This document shows positions 1 to 12,745 of a stretch of DNA of 64,000 nucleotides, piece by piece. Under the pieces are notes generated by a model, which was given only the letters and a program-made list of their open reading frames with translations, did no database searches and had not been told where the DNA came from. The position numbers and the translations under genes were made by a program. The DNA comes from Limanda limanda (Eukaryota; Chordata; Actinopteri; Pleuronectiformes; Pleuronectidae), in contig NC_083646.1 of the NCBI RefSeq assembly GCF_963576545.1, positions 16,283,961 to 16,347,960 of the forward strand, given 5' to 3'. Every line of letters starts with the position of its first letter. Position 1 is the stretch's first letter.

Positions 1-1208
1 CAAGGGAAAGAATCCCATCAGACAATGAAGTTTTTGATAAAATACCACATACCGTATCACGTACTGTATCTTAAAAAGAAAGAGTGAGAAGCGAAGTTCT
101 GGCTTCATCCATCCTCATTGGTCTGATCTAACCATATAAATAAAACATCACCTTGGTTTCACTGAAATACATCCTCTTTTTTTGAAAGCCACTGGTCCTC
201 CACTGACTGGGTGGCCTCCTCTGTCTCTGTGCCACAGCAGCTGGGGTGAAAGAGCACGAAACAGTCCAGCTACAGAGAAATCACCTGCAGGCAGGAGGGA
301 CTCGGATCATCCACATCCTCAACGCTGCTGACAAACAAACCCACACCACTCTGACGACCTGGTACATTTGACTGGTGTTAAATTAAACCCATCTTCAGGT
401 TTGTATTCTCTTCTACTGCAAACAGGTTGTAGTCGTCCTGGCAATGGAGTTTTGTTTTTCCTTTTTGTGAGACACTGAGCCAAAGGTCTGACCATCTGTT
501 TCATGTTAGCTGAAGACATACAGTAATCACCTGCCTGAGCAGGGAGGCTTTCAAAAGTCAGATGAGATAAGCATTATAAAAATAAATTAAGAAATGCACT
601 TAGGTCCTCGTATTTTACAACATTACATTGTTCTGTTGTGTAGAAACATCTCTGGTCTGATTCCAGGCAGAGCTTTAGCACAAGGTTATCTTCGTCTCTT
701 TTGCCTTGTTTTCCTGCTGCAGTTAAACTATGTTATAATGTAAAAAAGCAAACGGATTTTGAATTACAAAATTGAGTTGAATAAATGTATTCAGGTTCAT
801 TGAAAAAATCAACAGAGATTTCTAAACTGTGTCTTTCTGTACTGCTTCTTCAGCTGTTGTCCACCGTCACACTGACCCTTCATTTCTCTGAGAATAATTT
901 ATGGCTCTTGATGGAAACAAATCTGGCATGAGGACTGATATTTACGTGTTTAGTTTAAATGCAAATCCAGCTCAAGTGAATTTGAGCCTTGACAGATGCA
1001 TGTGCTCTACTGAATGCCAGTCTAATTTGACATGGACCGGATTAACAGCATAGTTTCTATAATGGAACTCTTGGATTTGCTAGAAATGGAATAAACCCCT
1101 TCAGATGGATCATTTCTGGAGAATGCTTTGCATTAAGAAACATGGTGAGACCTTTTCACAAAATCAATTCTTGAGGGAAATAGGAGCCAAAAAAAGACAC
1201 AAGTCAAC
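1..1208. other. Intergenic, no gene recognised
   Basis: No exon with splice sites and recognisable protein similarity is visible here. About 880-975 resembles a fragment of a dispersed teleost repeat (the 'Odd fish repeat' family also seen near 4.5, 36.5 and 47.8 kb), with phrases such as aatttatggctcttgatgg. The small open frame on the minus strand at 319-519 has no supporting context. Confidence 0.5.
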
Positions 1209-2616
1209 AAAACTGATAATTTTATTGATCCAATGTTACAGTTCCACTGTTACATCCTACAAAAAGCAAACAAGTTTGTTCATACAAGCACTGCTTGTGT
1301 AAGTGTCTATACAAACTACAGGGTCTGGATGAAGACTGATAAATGAATGACCCACTCACTATGGCAACGTGGTTCTTCACAAACTCACAACCTATGTACA
1401 GCATCGCTGCTCAGTTACAAAAAAAGATAAATCCAATCATCAGAAGGCCTTTCTGCTAACACTTCTCAGGCCACTAAGTTGTTCTCTAGTAAGGCTGCAA
1501 TCCTTATTCACATTCTGCCTCCTAGTGGCACAAATTAACACCTAACAAGAAACTGTGCTCCATCATGACAGACAGGGGTTAGGTTTCATGCTGTAAGAGC
1601 AGTGAAAGGTCACAGCCATGAAGGAAATAACCTGCCCTACATAAGAGGCCTCATGAACTTTCCTGAAAACATTACCCTGCTCCAAGCAGCCCATTCGACA
1701 GCAACGCACTGGTAACCTACTGAGGAGGGGCCCTGAGGCAAAGAAAAAGCAGATGCTCACTCAAACTGTGTCCCAGTAGATCAGATAAATAGGAAAGCAG
1801 TGTTTTAGCAACGAATACTCTGGGTCCTGATACGCAGCAGTGAATTTGATTTAATGCTCTACTTTGACAACACATGAAATAAAGCAGCAAAGTGGACATT
1901 ACAGTATATGGTATTAATGGCATTTCAGACACATATGAAAGAATCTGAAGTGTCACCTCTCGGTTACTATCTCCTGCATAAGAGCATTTGATGTACAAGA
2001 CATGCAAAATAAAGAATTGATATGCATATACAATGAAAAATAAATAACACCCTCATCTTATCTAAAAACAGCCAAAGTGGATCCACCCACTGACGCTGAG
2101 CAGATACAGATGAGAGGAAATGATTGGACGACCTAAGGCTAACTCTTGAATGTATAATCCTGAGGTGGCTCTCTGTGCCAGCTCAGTCAATATTTAGTTT
2201 CTACACTTCTTGCATCCACAGTCAAACTGTATTCCCGGATTAAAGGACCTGTTTGCACAAGATAACAGGAACTTAAAACACTGCGGCTGATGGCTTGAGG
2301 TTCTTTGGAAGGTGCGAAGACATGTCACAGGCGTCTCAATTAAAAGGTGTATAAAAAAATATCTCTATATTGTGCTTAAGAATGTTACTAAGATTTACCA
2401 CCATCCTGAAAGACACACATTGTGGATACAGGTCACGGAACTAGAAAAAATCTCCAGGTAATGTTTTGATCAACTCATCAGAATGACATCTTGAGAAACT
2501 GAAGGCAACACAAATCATGACCACCACTGTGACAATGTCTCTTTGTAGCCACAATCATTGCCTTGAATGATTCCACCAGGACTCTGTCGTTTCACCGGTG
2601 TTTCCTAGGTGCTCAC
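1209..2616 (-). other. 3' UTR of zdhhc18 (inferred)
   Basis: This is the stretch directly downstream of the zdhhc18 stop codon on the minus strand. A minus-strand AATAAA lies at about 1216-1221 (plus strand tttatt), a plausible poly(A) signal, giving a 3' UTR of about 1.4 kb. Extent is inferred from the signal only. Confidence 0.45.
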
Positions 2617-5600
2617 TCAGGGTATTAGGATAAAGCCATTGTCGGGTGCATCACCCAGAATCAAGCTGGTGCGGCTCAGCGACGGCGAAGGAGAAGCAAG
2701 GCGAAACGCTGGATTCATGGAGTGCAGCGAGTCCCTCTTGCTGCTCCTGCTGAACGGGGGGCAAGGAGTGGCCACCGATTGTCGAGCGCTTTGCTGCAAG
2801 CAGCCGACAGACGGTGAAGGCTCTGCGGAAGGCGCCGGCGTGCGGGGAACCTCCAGGCCGAGAGGGGTGGTCTTTGGGGTGCCGGGGGGGCACAGGCCGT
2901 GGAAGTCGGAGGAATGGACCATCCTGTCCAGCATGTCCTTTGTGCTCTGAGTGCACTGTGTGCAGAGGGGAAAACAGAGAAGTCAAGAAAAGTAGGGGGA
3001 AATGGTCAGAATCAGAGTTAATGTTATGAAAAGCAAAGCTGCATGGAAAAATTCTGCAGTGTGATAAGAAGCATTAGTTTGGATCATCAAACACAATGAA
3101 AGCAAAGAGTCAAATGAAGACGGATTGAGGAAGTGACTTAGATGTAGACAATGCAATTAGAAGACCATATTGAACTAGGGTACAGACAGATTTATGGGAG
3201 AGAGGAGACGCTGCGTCTTCCTGTGTTTCTTCTGCCTTCGCTCAGAGTGAAAATGGAGGAAGGATTTATGCAGACTTGTGCAGTGACGCAAACACAGTAA
3301 AGCCCCAGAAAAATGAGAACACATCATCTAGCTAGAAACAGAGAGAAGAAGGTTAAGCTCCATCCAACACTGAGTGAGTGAGCGGATGTTAAATGAGACG
3401 ATGAATGAGTGAAGCATGCTCATTCAGGTAAACATAGTGCACCCAGCCACATCATCACTACAAACCAATCACAAAGTCTAACCTACTGTGTTTGGCCTTA
3501 ACACGAATACACCGTAGAAAGGATGCAACTGTTAAGGAGAAAGAAACTTGAAACCTAAACAACAGTATGAAGGACGACACAGTGAAGGACAGGTGAAGCG
3601 ATGTTGTGATTGGTTGACATTTGACCGACCCTACTCTTACCATCGACCGTCTACAAGCAGCGCCGCCCTTCAGGCGCTGCAGGACATAGCAAAATCCTGA
3701 CAGTTCTCCTCCTGCCAGGGTGGAACGAATACAGCACAACACTGAGCGTCAAGTCATTTCAGTTACAGTCACATGAAATACATTTATACCAAAGGTAATA
3801 CAAAGAACAATCTTAGGGAATACAACAAATGGAGAATTAATCAAATGAAGAAGCAAAGTAAACTTAAAACAGACCAAAATACAAAAATAATGTTTATTTA
3901 ACAAATAAAAAGAACACTTGTTTTGCTCTTTAGGCAAATAAAAGATATAAATGTAAAAATAAGAGTCGATTTTGAAAAGCTAAGACATTTGATATGTTGA
4001 CATTATTGTGACAAATCTATTCATGGCATGTGACAAATGATCTGTATTAAAGTGCTGATAAATCTAATACATAATATGATCAGACACCATCTGAATGTCC
4101 AAATAAAAAGCAGTAGTTCAGTCCTTTCTGTGCACACACCTTCACCCCAACATACAAGAAAACTCAGGAGTACAAGAACAAGGAGGTAGATACAGCAAGG
4201 TGTTGAATTCCTAATAGTAAGAGCAAGATGTTCATTTAAAAAAAGAAAAGGTGCAATAAGTCAAATGTTTTCTCTCCCAAAGCACAAAAAAACCATCACA
4301 TACTGTATCTGCAGGAGTGTGAGAGTTACTCACTAACTCCACAAGGACCTCAACTAATGGTTCAGTGTAAAAACTCTGCTTATTTTCTTTTTCTAACTGC
4401 TCAGTGACACCAGACAGTGACTTCCAAGACATTTTGTTCTACAGCTGAAAGAACACAGCAGTACAATTACAGCACAGCGATGAATCACCTCGTCAGCAGC
4501 TTTAATTCCTCAAATTAGCTACTTCAATCATCACCTCCAGCACGGAGGTCATGCTTTCACCCCCCTCGGTTTGTTTGTTAGTTTGTCAGCAGGATTACGC
4601 AAAACATTGCAAACCGTTTTCAACAAAACTGGAAGGATGAGATATTGGTTAACAAAGAACCCAATTAATGTTGACACAGATGCAGACAACATTCAAATGT
4701 AGGGGACTTTTTGGAAATGTTTACGATTTCATAGGGAAGTAGGGTACAGCGCCTTGCCCTGTCAAGACCCAACAGTCCCATCAAAATAAATCAAGCTGCA
4801 CCAAATATTTTCATCAAGATCCATGATTTATTCTCTGGGAAAAGAGACAAATTGTTAAAGAAAATGTCATGGTTTCTTCCACGTCTCATAAGCCACTTCC
4901 TTCAACCACGTTTAGGGAAATCTATTGAGTTGTCTTTTTATAATAATACTTAAAAACAAAAGTACAAACCAACCAATAAACAAAAGAACAGGAGTGAAAA
5001 GCCTGAGGTAATATTTAGATAGAAAAAATCCGCCACATGTGTAGGGGATATAAATGTAGCTTAATAGGAGACTATGATTTGTTTTAGTCGCTGTACGGTA
5101 ACAACTCCGGCTTGAAACATGTGTCCATGACGAATGTTGTAGCTGAGATCATTCAGGAGGAAATCAAATACGTCAAAACAAACAAACATGACGAATTTGG
5201 GGTTGAAATGAAGGGGACTGTTGAGCTTGGCGATGTTAGGTGCTTTGCTGTCTGCCTCTCTACATCCTAATGTGAATATCTGACCCTACATTATGTCCAT
5301 TTCAAACCATCATAAGCTGAGCCCAAGTAATGTTGTTCCGATGCAAACATACGACTACTTAAAAAGCCACTCACTTTTACAAATTGACACTCGTTTGTTT
5401 TTGGTTTCATACACAAAGCATACAAAATCTGTAACTTTTATAACACAGATTCAAAGAAAGGCACACAGGGGGTCCGAGCTAACAACAACTACACAGCAGC
5501 TATGGGACTGACAGGACTTGGGAGAGAGCAAAAGCTGGTTCATCCTACCATGTGCGTGTCGTTCTTGGCCGTGAAGAGGGGCAGCTCGATCTCAGAGGCG

Positions 5601-8600
5601 GAGGCAGCAGAGATCGCCTCGTCAGGAGGAAGGAAACCTCTTCTGTCAATCAGACTAGAAAACAAAACAGGAGAATACGTTATGCAGTAGAAATGTGGAT
5701 TGTACCTGGAGTGTTACCATTGTGTGTGAGGATGGAGAAGATTCTCGATGTCGTCACTCACCTCGGGGGCATGGGGCCACACAACGTCGCACAGCAGTTG
5801 GTTATGATGCTGTTGTAACTGTAAGGGTTCCCAGAATCCTCTGCACCTCTTTTACTTGACCAGGAGCCCTTAATCTGTGGGGTGAATAAAGACAGTTTGC
5901 TGTAAGTAAGTGAATCACGTCTAGTTTGAAAACTATAACTATGTTGAATACTTACATCTTCATTTGTCGTGAGGTTGGAGGCTACTAAGTATGTATGGAA
6001 GCCTGAGAGGCCCAGTATAGACCAGATGGAGAAGAAACAAATCACCAACTCCACCACGGTACACGAGGAAGAGTCAAGGCAAGAGAACATCATCCTTATC
6101 ATTGATAATTATAGACAATTGGCAATCAAACTAACATGACTGACAACTATGACAAGATTTTTCAAGATTATACAGAGAATTAAATTTGACCAAGATAATT
6201 AACCATCTTTACTTCTATTATGGGCCTTTTTCTGTTCAGTATAGGAGGTAATCCAGCTATCTCATGTCTCTGTCAGGCCTTACTGAAATATATTTATGAA
6301 AGAAGGTAATTTGTTCAGAAAAAGCATAGAATAAATTTACTTAAACTTTCATACCATTTTTAATATCAGAATATTGGATATAAATACAATGGAATTTCTG
6401 TCAACTTAAGGGCTTTTACACACGCACAGTTACAACTAATTCCTACATGAGTTCAAAACTCACTGGTTTACATTTGTTTAGGTGTGTTTGAGATATATTA
6501 AATCCATCACAGTGACCATGTTGCATATCATCTAAATCTAAATAAATGCCATCATGGCCTTTAATGCTTATGCTAAGGAGGCTCACGATTTCACATGCAG
6601 ACAGACTCTACAAGATGACAGAATGTCAGGCTTATCACGTGTGCAATGAGGAAATGATCCAACACCCTCTCTGTGAATAACACATCCAAACACTCTGTAG
6701 TCACGGGGTCTATATTTGTCTCGCCACTGACATCATCTCACAAGGCTGTGAGGCTGCAAACCTACTACGTGAGAGCCATCTGGTAAAAAGCACTGCTCTG
6801 CTGGACGCTAACTCTCTGATCCTATTAAGCTTGGGCTTAGGCTGAGGAGGGAAAAATGACTTGTCAACTTTAACTTGTGTTACATCTTGGCAGAAAACAA
6901 ATTCAACAAGATGTCCTCCATCTAAAAACAGGAGAATTTAGTGCAAATGTGGTAGAAAGGATATCTGCCAGGGCTCTCCTGAACGGCTTGAACAAGGCTT
7001 TTCCCTGCTTGAGAACCTGGAGAGAAAAATTAAAAACTTAAATTAAAAAATGGTCCTCGACAACATAACAAGATCATCGTACGAATACACATATCTTTCT
7101 ACAGAGTGTGAATACTTACGCAGAGTGATGTGTGTGACGACACAGCCAAATATGAACGATGTCAGAAATGACAGGGAGATAATGAAGCTGTAGAAAAAGC
7201 GGTAATTGCGTTTGCCCACACAGTTCCCCACCCATGGGCAGTGGTGATCAAATCGTTCTGAGGGTAGAAAATAGTGAAATATACAAAAGATTAGAGGCAG
7301 CATTTTATAAGGTATATTAGTAATAATAAGGCAAAGTATCTCACACACTGGGCTGTACATTAAATTATTCAGATAAGTGAAACCGGGAAATAACACCAAA
7401 GGTTTCAATGTAAGACTGGTATCAGTCATAATCACGACCACTGTAGAATTATTGTTTATATAAGAAAGGACAATAAACTAAAATGCCAGCTCTGCCTTGC
7501 CAAGAAATGACCAAAAGGCTTTTAAGTAAAGAACGATTTTGTAGAGCTCACTTTGATAAAGGTGCTCGAGTTATAAATACACAGTGAATGTAATTTTAGT
7601 AGGGGTGACGGACCTCCAGACGACTGATGTGAGATCTCAGTCAGAACTTTGTTTTGTAGTTTCTCTGTTTCATGTCCGATTTTGGACTCAGATTAAGAGT
7701 AACAACAGAGGAGGGGTGGACCGCATGAGGCAAAATGAATTACAAACCCTCCCGCTGGTCACGCATCGCATGCTCCTCTTGGCTTAGCATTAAGTTGTTA
7801 CGTCTAATTAGAGCGGCTGGAATAAGTGGTAACTTCACAACACATCCTTACCCACACAGTTGTCGCACAGGCTGCAGTGGGAGGTCCGCGGAGGCCGGAA
7901 CATTTTACAAGTGAAGCAGTATTTGAGCTTGACCACCTGCTGGTTGATGAGGATCTCCTTGGTTCGTGGAGGGGGGCGATATGTGGAGGATCCTGAAGTG
8001 TCTTAAAATAGAGAAGCACAAGCAGAGAGACTCACACGTTTGATCAGAACAGTTGACACAACAAGCAATGGGATGTTAGGATAAGGGGCAAATGAGGGCA
8101 AGGAATGTTGTGTCTGGTTTTAGTGCATTGGAACCATGCTAGTTAGAGTAAAGCTGCTTAGGTGATGGTTGGTCTGCAGTTCAAGACGACCACGACCCTC
8201 AGACCCCCTTATGGCAAAGCCCCCCCCCCATCTGTCCCACAGCTAGCATGCAATTCCTGGGTGCAGCTTTTTTTTTTTGTACCTATCTGCTTCTCTATGT
8301 CTGCAGCTTCATCCGGGGTGGCCCTGGGCAGGATGCCGGGGTCTATGAAGCTGGTTCTCAGCAGGGACACGACCACAAACACAAAAAGCACCGCAGCGAT
8401 CACAGGTATGAAGACGGTCAGATGCTGCACCAGGAACGGGCAACTGCAGAAAACAGAATTGGGATTAACTCCTATCACGATCTTGATAGGAGCTTAATGC
8501 ATTTGGGGGGGCATGTCCATGTTAGAGAGGGCATCACTCACTCGAATGCGAAGAAAAGGCCACAGGTGACGACAATAAGGCCCAGTGTCAGAGGGAAGAC

Positions 8601-8774
8601 CCCGCTCTGCCTGGCCAGGATGACCCGCCCGTCGCAGTAGAAGCGGTTCTTCCCGGGGAACACTTCCCATTTCCTGCGGGGCCGCTGCGCCTTCTTCTCG
8701 GCGTGGTTCTGCGCCGAAGAGGGCGACACCGCCAGCGCCCGCGGGTCGATCTGCTGGTACTCGCAGTTCTTCAT
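2617..8774 (-). CDS. zdhhc18: Palmitoyltransferase ZDHHC18 (DHHC-type)
   Basis: Membrane S-acyltransferase that palmitoylates cysteines of substrate proteins, expected at Golgi membranes. Coding exons (minus strand): 8542-8774, 8283-8443, 7852-8001, 7120-7257, 6965-7016, 5956-6058, 5762-5874, 5549-5654, 2617-2955; they join in frame to 464 aa. Start chosen at MKNCEYQQ because human ZDHHC18 begins MKDCEYQQ; an in-frame ATG six codons upstream (8792) is possible. Seen: N-terminal [17 protein letters not shown], two TM helices (about 55-105), Cys-rich domain [20 protein letters not shown], catalytic DHHC (about 185-188) in [12 protein letters not shown], then two more TM helices and the TTNED and NPYS motifs typical of the ZDHHC9/14/18 branch. 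The C-terminal exon is longer than in human ZDHHC18 and has a CTQSTK motif like ZDHHC14. Intron 5 is an AT-AC intron (see findings). Which teleost co-orthologue (a or b) is not decidable here. Confidence 0.93.
4535..4880. repeat. Dispersed teleost repeat copy in zdhhc18 intron 8
   Basis: Contains ggaggtcatgctttcacc, a gtttgtttgttagtttgtcagcaggatta tract in pieces, and caagctgcaccaaat followed by atgatttattctctggg. The same phrases recur at 36375-36625 and 47675-47935, mostly inverted. I recognise this as a common interspersed repeat of teleost genomes but cannot name its class with certainty. Confidence 0.5.
6059..6964 (-). other. zdhhc18: AT-AC U12-type intron (zdhhc18 intron 5)
   Basis: No GT-AG pair restores the frame between exons 5 and 6. 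Minus-strand 6964-6956 reads ATATCCTTT, the U12 AT-AC donor consensus. The intron ends with AC at 6060-6059, and GCCTTGAC at 6080-6073 is a good U12 branch site about 15 nt before the end. Splicing there gives [13 protein letters not shown], matching human ETPASVLELVICFF. Confidence 0.88.
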
Positions 8775-8813
8775 GGGGTCAACAGTGTCCACCCGGCTGG
8801 GAGGTGGCTGAAG

Positions 8814-8849
<36 letters not shown>

Positions 8850-9200
8850 TCACTCACTCACCAAGCGCTCCCTCCGTCGTTCTCCAGAGACTCTCAGTTC
8901 ACTACATCTCAGCTGTCCATCCTGGAAGCTAACGGCGGCTAAGCTAGCTAGCAAACCAGCAACAGCATTAGTTTGACGGAGCGAATCGAATCCCGAGTTG
9001 ACTCAGGGCTAACTACCATGTTTGGTAGTTGAAACTGAGTCCGTCATTGAAATGAATTCTCAATGAGGTGAATTCACTCGCCTTTGTTTGGAGCTTTCAA
9101 CAGGGAAGCGACTTTAAGCCTCTTGCGGCAGTTCACGTTTCTTTTTTGCTCTTGTACGTCGGCCAGCCTACGTCACACTGACCTCATCGCGCAGGACTCA
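8775..9200 (-). promoter_or_regulatory. zdhhc18: zdhhc18 5' UTR / promoter region
   Basis: A (CA)n microsatellite (8815-8846) lies about 40 bp upstream of the presumed start codon, so it probably sits in the 5' UTR. A CRE-like TACGTCAC is at 9169-9176. No TATA box is evident, as expected for a housekeeping promoter. The transcription start is not determined. Confidence 0.35.
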
Positions 9201-10029
9201 CCGCTGATTTGGTAACGAACCAAACCCAGGAGCTGTAATGGAGATGATTTGTAGATCAGCAGTTTACTTTCCCACGTTATCAAATAAACACGTTTCGTTG
9301 CAAATAGGTTAATGCTGTTATTCAGTTGCTGTAACACTGATCTCAGGTCTTCACTATATTCGTCGATTTCCGTGAGACTTACCAACATGCTAGAGTTTCC
9401 ATTCTGCAATCAGAAATATACAGAGGAGGATTATTAATAGGCTGATACTTGATAGACACGCAGGAGCTCCAACACGCCAATGTAATTTGATCAATTAACA
9501 AATTATCCTCATTGGCTCCAAGAAATATGGGATTTGTTTGTCTCACACCAATGATTCAATCTTTCTCAGGATGTGACCTTGGCACATAGATGAAGTCAAA
9601 AACTCATGTGATTCTATGAACTCATTGTTTATCAGTACATTTTGGAGCTCATTAGTGGGTAAATACGTAGCAAGGGAATTTATTAGACTTTACATAAGGG
9701 ATGTAAAATCCTAGCTAACATTCAGGCACACATTGAGGGTTTTTCTTGTTTTATTTAAAATGTTGATTTGGGGTATGGTTTGCCACACAAACCACAGAAA
9801 CACTTTTAGAGGCACCAATGTTTTTCAAGTGTTTACTCAGTGTGGAGAAGAGTGTTTTAAAATTAGGAAATGCTACATGTACATTTCAAGAGTTTGAATA
9901 CATTTTGGTTTGGATTTATCACATTGAGTTTAATTTCAAACAGATTTTCCAGTGCATCTGTGGCAACAAATGTTCTCTACAACACAACATAGAAGTTTTA
10001 CATTAATGAAAATAAAACCAAACTGCAGA
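9201..10029. other. Intergenic between zdhhc18 and pigv
   Basis: AT-rich with no recognisable gene. A minus-strand open frame around 9173-9409 looks faintly protein-like but has no similarity I recognise. Confidence 0.4.
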
Positions 10030-10575
10030 AAATTCTACAGCCATCTTTATTTTTTTTCCCTTCACATCCAAAAGTCCCAAACTATAACTTGGAATAATTC
10101 TTCCAAACATGCAATGCAATATTAAACAGAGTCCATAAAATCTGCTTCAGCAGAAATCAGAATTTTTTAAGTACAACCAAAGTCTTTCCAGGATTTATGA
10201 CCAACAGTTCTCAAACAAATATTTTTTTCTACTTCGGCATGAATAAATCAGCATGAAAAATGTAATTGTGTCGGTTACATGTAGGACTGGGTAACATAAA
10301 CATAAAAGCGTTTTGGTCTTTTCTTTGCTTTGGATTTACTTACAGTAATTGTATTATTCTTTTAATAAACATGATTGACTTAATCTTGCTCTTGTGTGTT
10401 CTTTTATTTGAATGATATTGTCCATATAATTCAAGAAGGTACAGAACAATTGAACAATTACTGACACATAAAAGGACTATGCATGATGTTATACTGTAAA
10501 AACACAGGTGTTGACGATAATAAACCCAGTCCCACACAGAAATATTGCATTTAAAGCTCGGAGTATTGTGGAAAG
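10030..10575 (-). other. pigv: 3' UTR of pigv (inferred)
   Basis: Runs from the pigv stop codon to a minus-strand AATAAA near 10041-10046 (plus strand ctttatttt). A second possible signal is near 10397 (ttttattt). Extent is inferred from these signals. Confidence 0.45.
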
Positions 10576-12451
10576 TCAAGTCCATGGCAAGAAGTTACAA
10601 TGCAGTGCGAGCCCCAGCACCCAGTAAGAGAGGAAGTATCCCAGGATGCTCTGTGTGGTGGGAGAGCAGGATTTAAAATGTGGCAGCAGTGCAATGATGG
10701 GGTTCTGAGGTGTATGTTTGCATCCGTTTCTGGAGTGTGTCTGTAGATGTACGCTGGGGTTGGACGTTATTCTTCGATGGAGAAGTGGCTCATTGAGGAG
10801 GAGCAGGTGCGCACTTATCCAGAACGGCACGGGAGACGACGAGGCCATGAATCGGGTCAGAACCTAGGAATGGAAAGTAGAAAATGGGAATGAGTGGAAA
10901 TCAAAAGGCTGCTCCTCACATCTGGACAGTTTAAATGTTCCGCAATTAGGTGATTATATGATTTACTCACCTGCACGTGCATGCACAAGGTTCCGAACAC
11001 CAGGAGAACAGTAGAATGCACAATATACACAAACACTCTGGGGTTGAACATTCCCGGTGTGGGTTTGTCGAGCCCTTTAGCTGCACCCGTCTCCCAGAGT
11101 CCAAGTCTCAGACACAGTTCTGGATTAGCAAGAAAATATGCATAAGCGGCCATAATGCCGATGGTAGCCATAGGTAGAGCCAGAATAAAGTTAGGTATCT
11201 GTTTCAGCTCAAAGTAACGGAGGAAGCCGACGTCCCAGTACACGTCCTGTATGTGAGAGTAGAGTAATGGGAGGGGTCTCATGCACCACAGGGGCGGCGG
11301 ACGGTTGACGTCTGGAAACCGATAGCCCTTCCGTTCACCCAATGAGAGAAGAGCTGGAGGGATCAACTCCAGGGAGTTGGAGGGTGTGCAAAACGTCCTG
11401 TACCCATAGTACTGGAACGCACAGAAGGGAAGGACAATAATCGCAGTTCCAAAGAGGGAGGTGAGCAGAAGACGAATGATGACCCAGATGTAGTGGAAGA
11501 CTTTAAGGTGGCCTTTTAACGTAGCACGATACAAACGAATCTGAGAGATGGCGTGCAGTGACGGTAGATACAGTAGAAATCCAATATTGACAAGTCCGTT
11601 GGATCGGGCTGCAGTGGCTATACTGAGGGCCAAGCAGGCTCTGAAGGTGAACCCTTTCTCCAGGAGGAAGAGGCCCCCGAACGTGAGGGCGGCAAACAGG
11701 CTCTCTGAATACCCAGCTGTCATGAACACGTTGGCAGGGGTGATGCAGTAGAGGAGGCTGGAGAGAAAGGCGAGGCGTCTGTCCTGCAGGACGATCCTGC
11801 TGAGCGCGTACAGGGCGACCACGCTCAGCAGGAAGAGGGCACTGTTCCCCAGGGCCACGGCCACCAGCAGGCGTCCCCTCACGCTCAGCCAGCCGCTCAG
11901 GGGCCACAGCAGCGTCTCCGCCAGGCCCCGGAGGACCACGGGGAAGAGGGGGAAGAAAGCAAAGTTGTGCTCATAGAGGTATCCTCTCTCGGCGATGAAG
12001 AGGTAGTGCTCGGCGTCCCAGTGGGAGAGGCCACCCAGTAACCAGTCCACTGTGGAGTCCAGATACAGAGGCTCCTCTGTCCGCGGGGGCTTGAACGCAT
12101 CCGCTTCATGGTCAGGGATGGCTGCGTTCAAGACCGCCTGGGGGAAAACAATATTATACGGTAAAATAAATCCGTGATGTAATAAACACAACAGCAGGTG
12201 GAATGTCACCTTGTCTTTTTGTCTACTCATCACACACGTGGCTCTTGTATAATAGCTGCCATAAATAGGTACATGATTACAAAGATTCAGACAATAGTGG
12301 GGAATTAAGGTTTCGGCGTAAAGGCAGGTTAGCTACATTAGCACATCGTGAGCTTCATAGTTAGCCTACTAGCTTGTCCTGGACTTACCTGTAAAACCAG
12401 CGACAGGCCCCTGGTGACTGTGGCGAACTCCAGCACTGCTCGGACATCCAT
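10576..12451 (-). CDS. pigv: GPI mannosyltransferase 2 (PIG-V)
   Basis: ER multi-pass enzyme that adds the second mannose to the GPI-anchor core (CAZy GT76 family). Coding exons (minus): 12389-12451, 10971-12137, 10576-10863, joining in frame to 505 aa (human 493). The first exon gives MDVRAVLEF and joins to LNAAIPDH, as in human LFNAIIPDH. Seen: the conserved luminal motif HWDAEHYLFIAERGYLYEHN and FAFFP near the N-terminus, SPANVF-like ITPANVFMTAGYSES, RSNGLVNIGF, IQDVYWDVGFL, VHSTVLLVFGTLCMHVQ, and the C-terminal end LHCNFLPWT, identical to human. Multiple hydrophobic segments agree with a polytopic ER protein. The open frame reading past 12137 into MMSRQKDK is intron read-through, not the N-terminus. 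Confidence 0.95.
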
Positions 12452-12730
12452 AGTCACTGGTGGGACGAACAGACCGTGGAAGAGCCGGTTGTGACGGGCC
12501 GGAGCATTGTGGCTGCTACCAGTCGTTCACCGTAGGATCCGTCATGTTCTCCATCAAACATGTCCGGGAGGCAGGGACCGGGCGACCACACCAGATTCTG
12601 GTTTCCTTAGTTTGGTTATTTTTAGTGGAGGGTAAATATGTATCTTATTGGAGAGAACCCCGTCATCAAAGAGCTTTGTTTATGGCTCGGCTTTGATCTT
12701 TGTTCCCGCATCCTCTCCTCCTGTCCGCTT

Positions 12731-12739
12731 CACTTCCGG
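12731..12739 (-). promoter_or_regulatory. pigv: ETS-type site in pigv promoter
   Basis: CACTTCCGG (minus strand CCGGAAGTG) lies about 280 bp upstream of the pigv start codon. This is a consensus ETS/GABP site common in TATA-less housekeeping promoters. Assignment to pigv is by position. Confidence 0.4.
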
Positions 12740-12745
12740 TGCAAC

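Noticed and set aside
9173..9409. 78-aa minus-strand frame upstream of zdhhc18
   Set aside because: It looks mildly protein-like, but there is no recognisable family, start context or splice partner.
12138..12233. Upstream ATG (MMSRQKDK) as pigv start
   Set aside because: A canonical acceptor at 12138 and a better first exon at 12389-12451 restore the conserved N-terminus.
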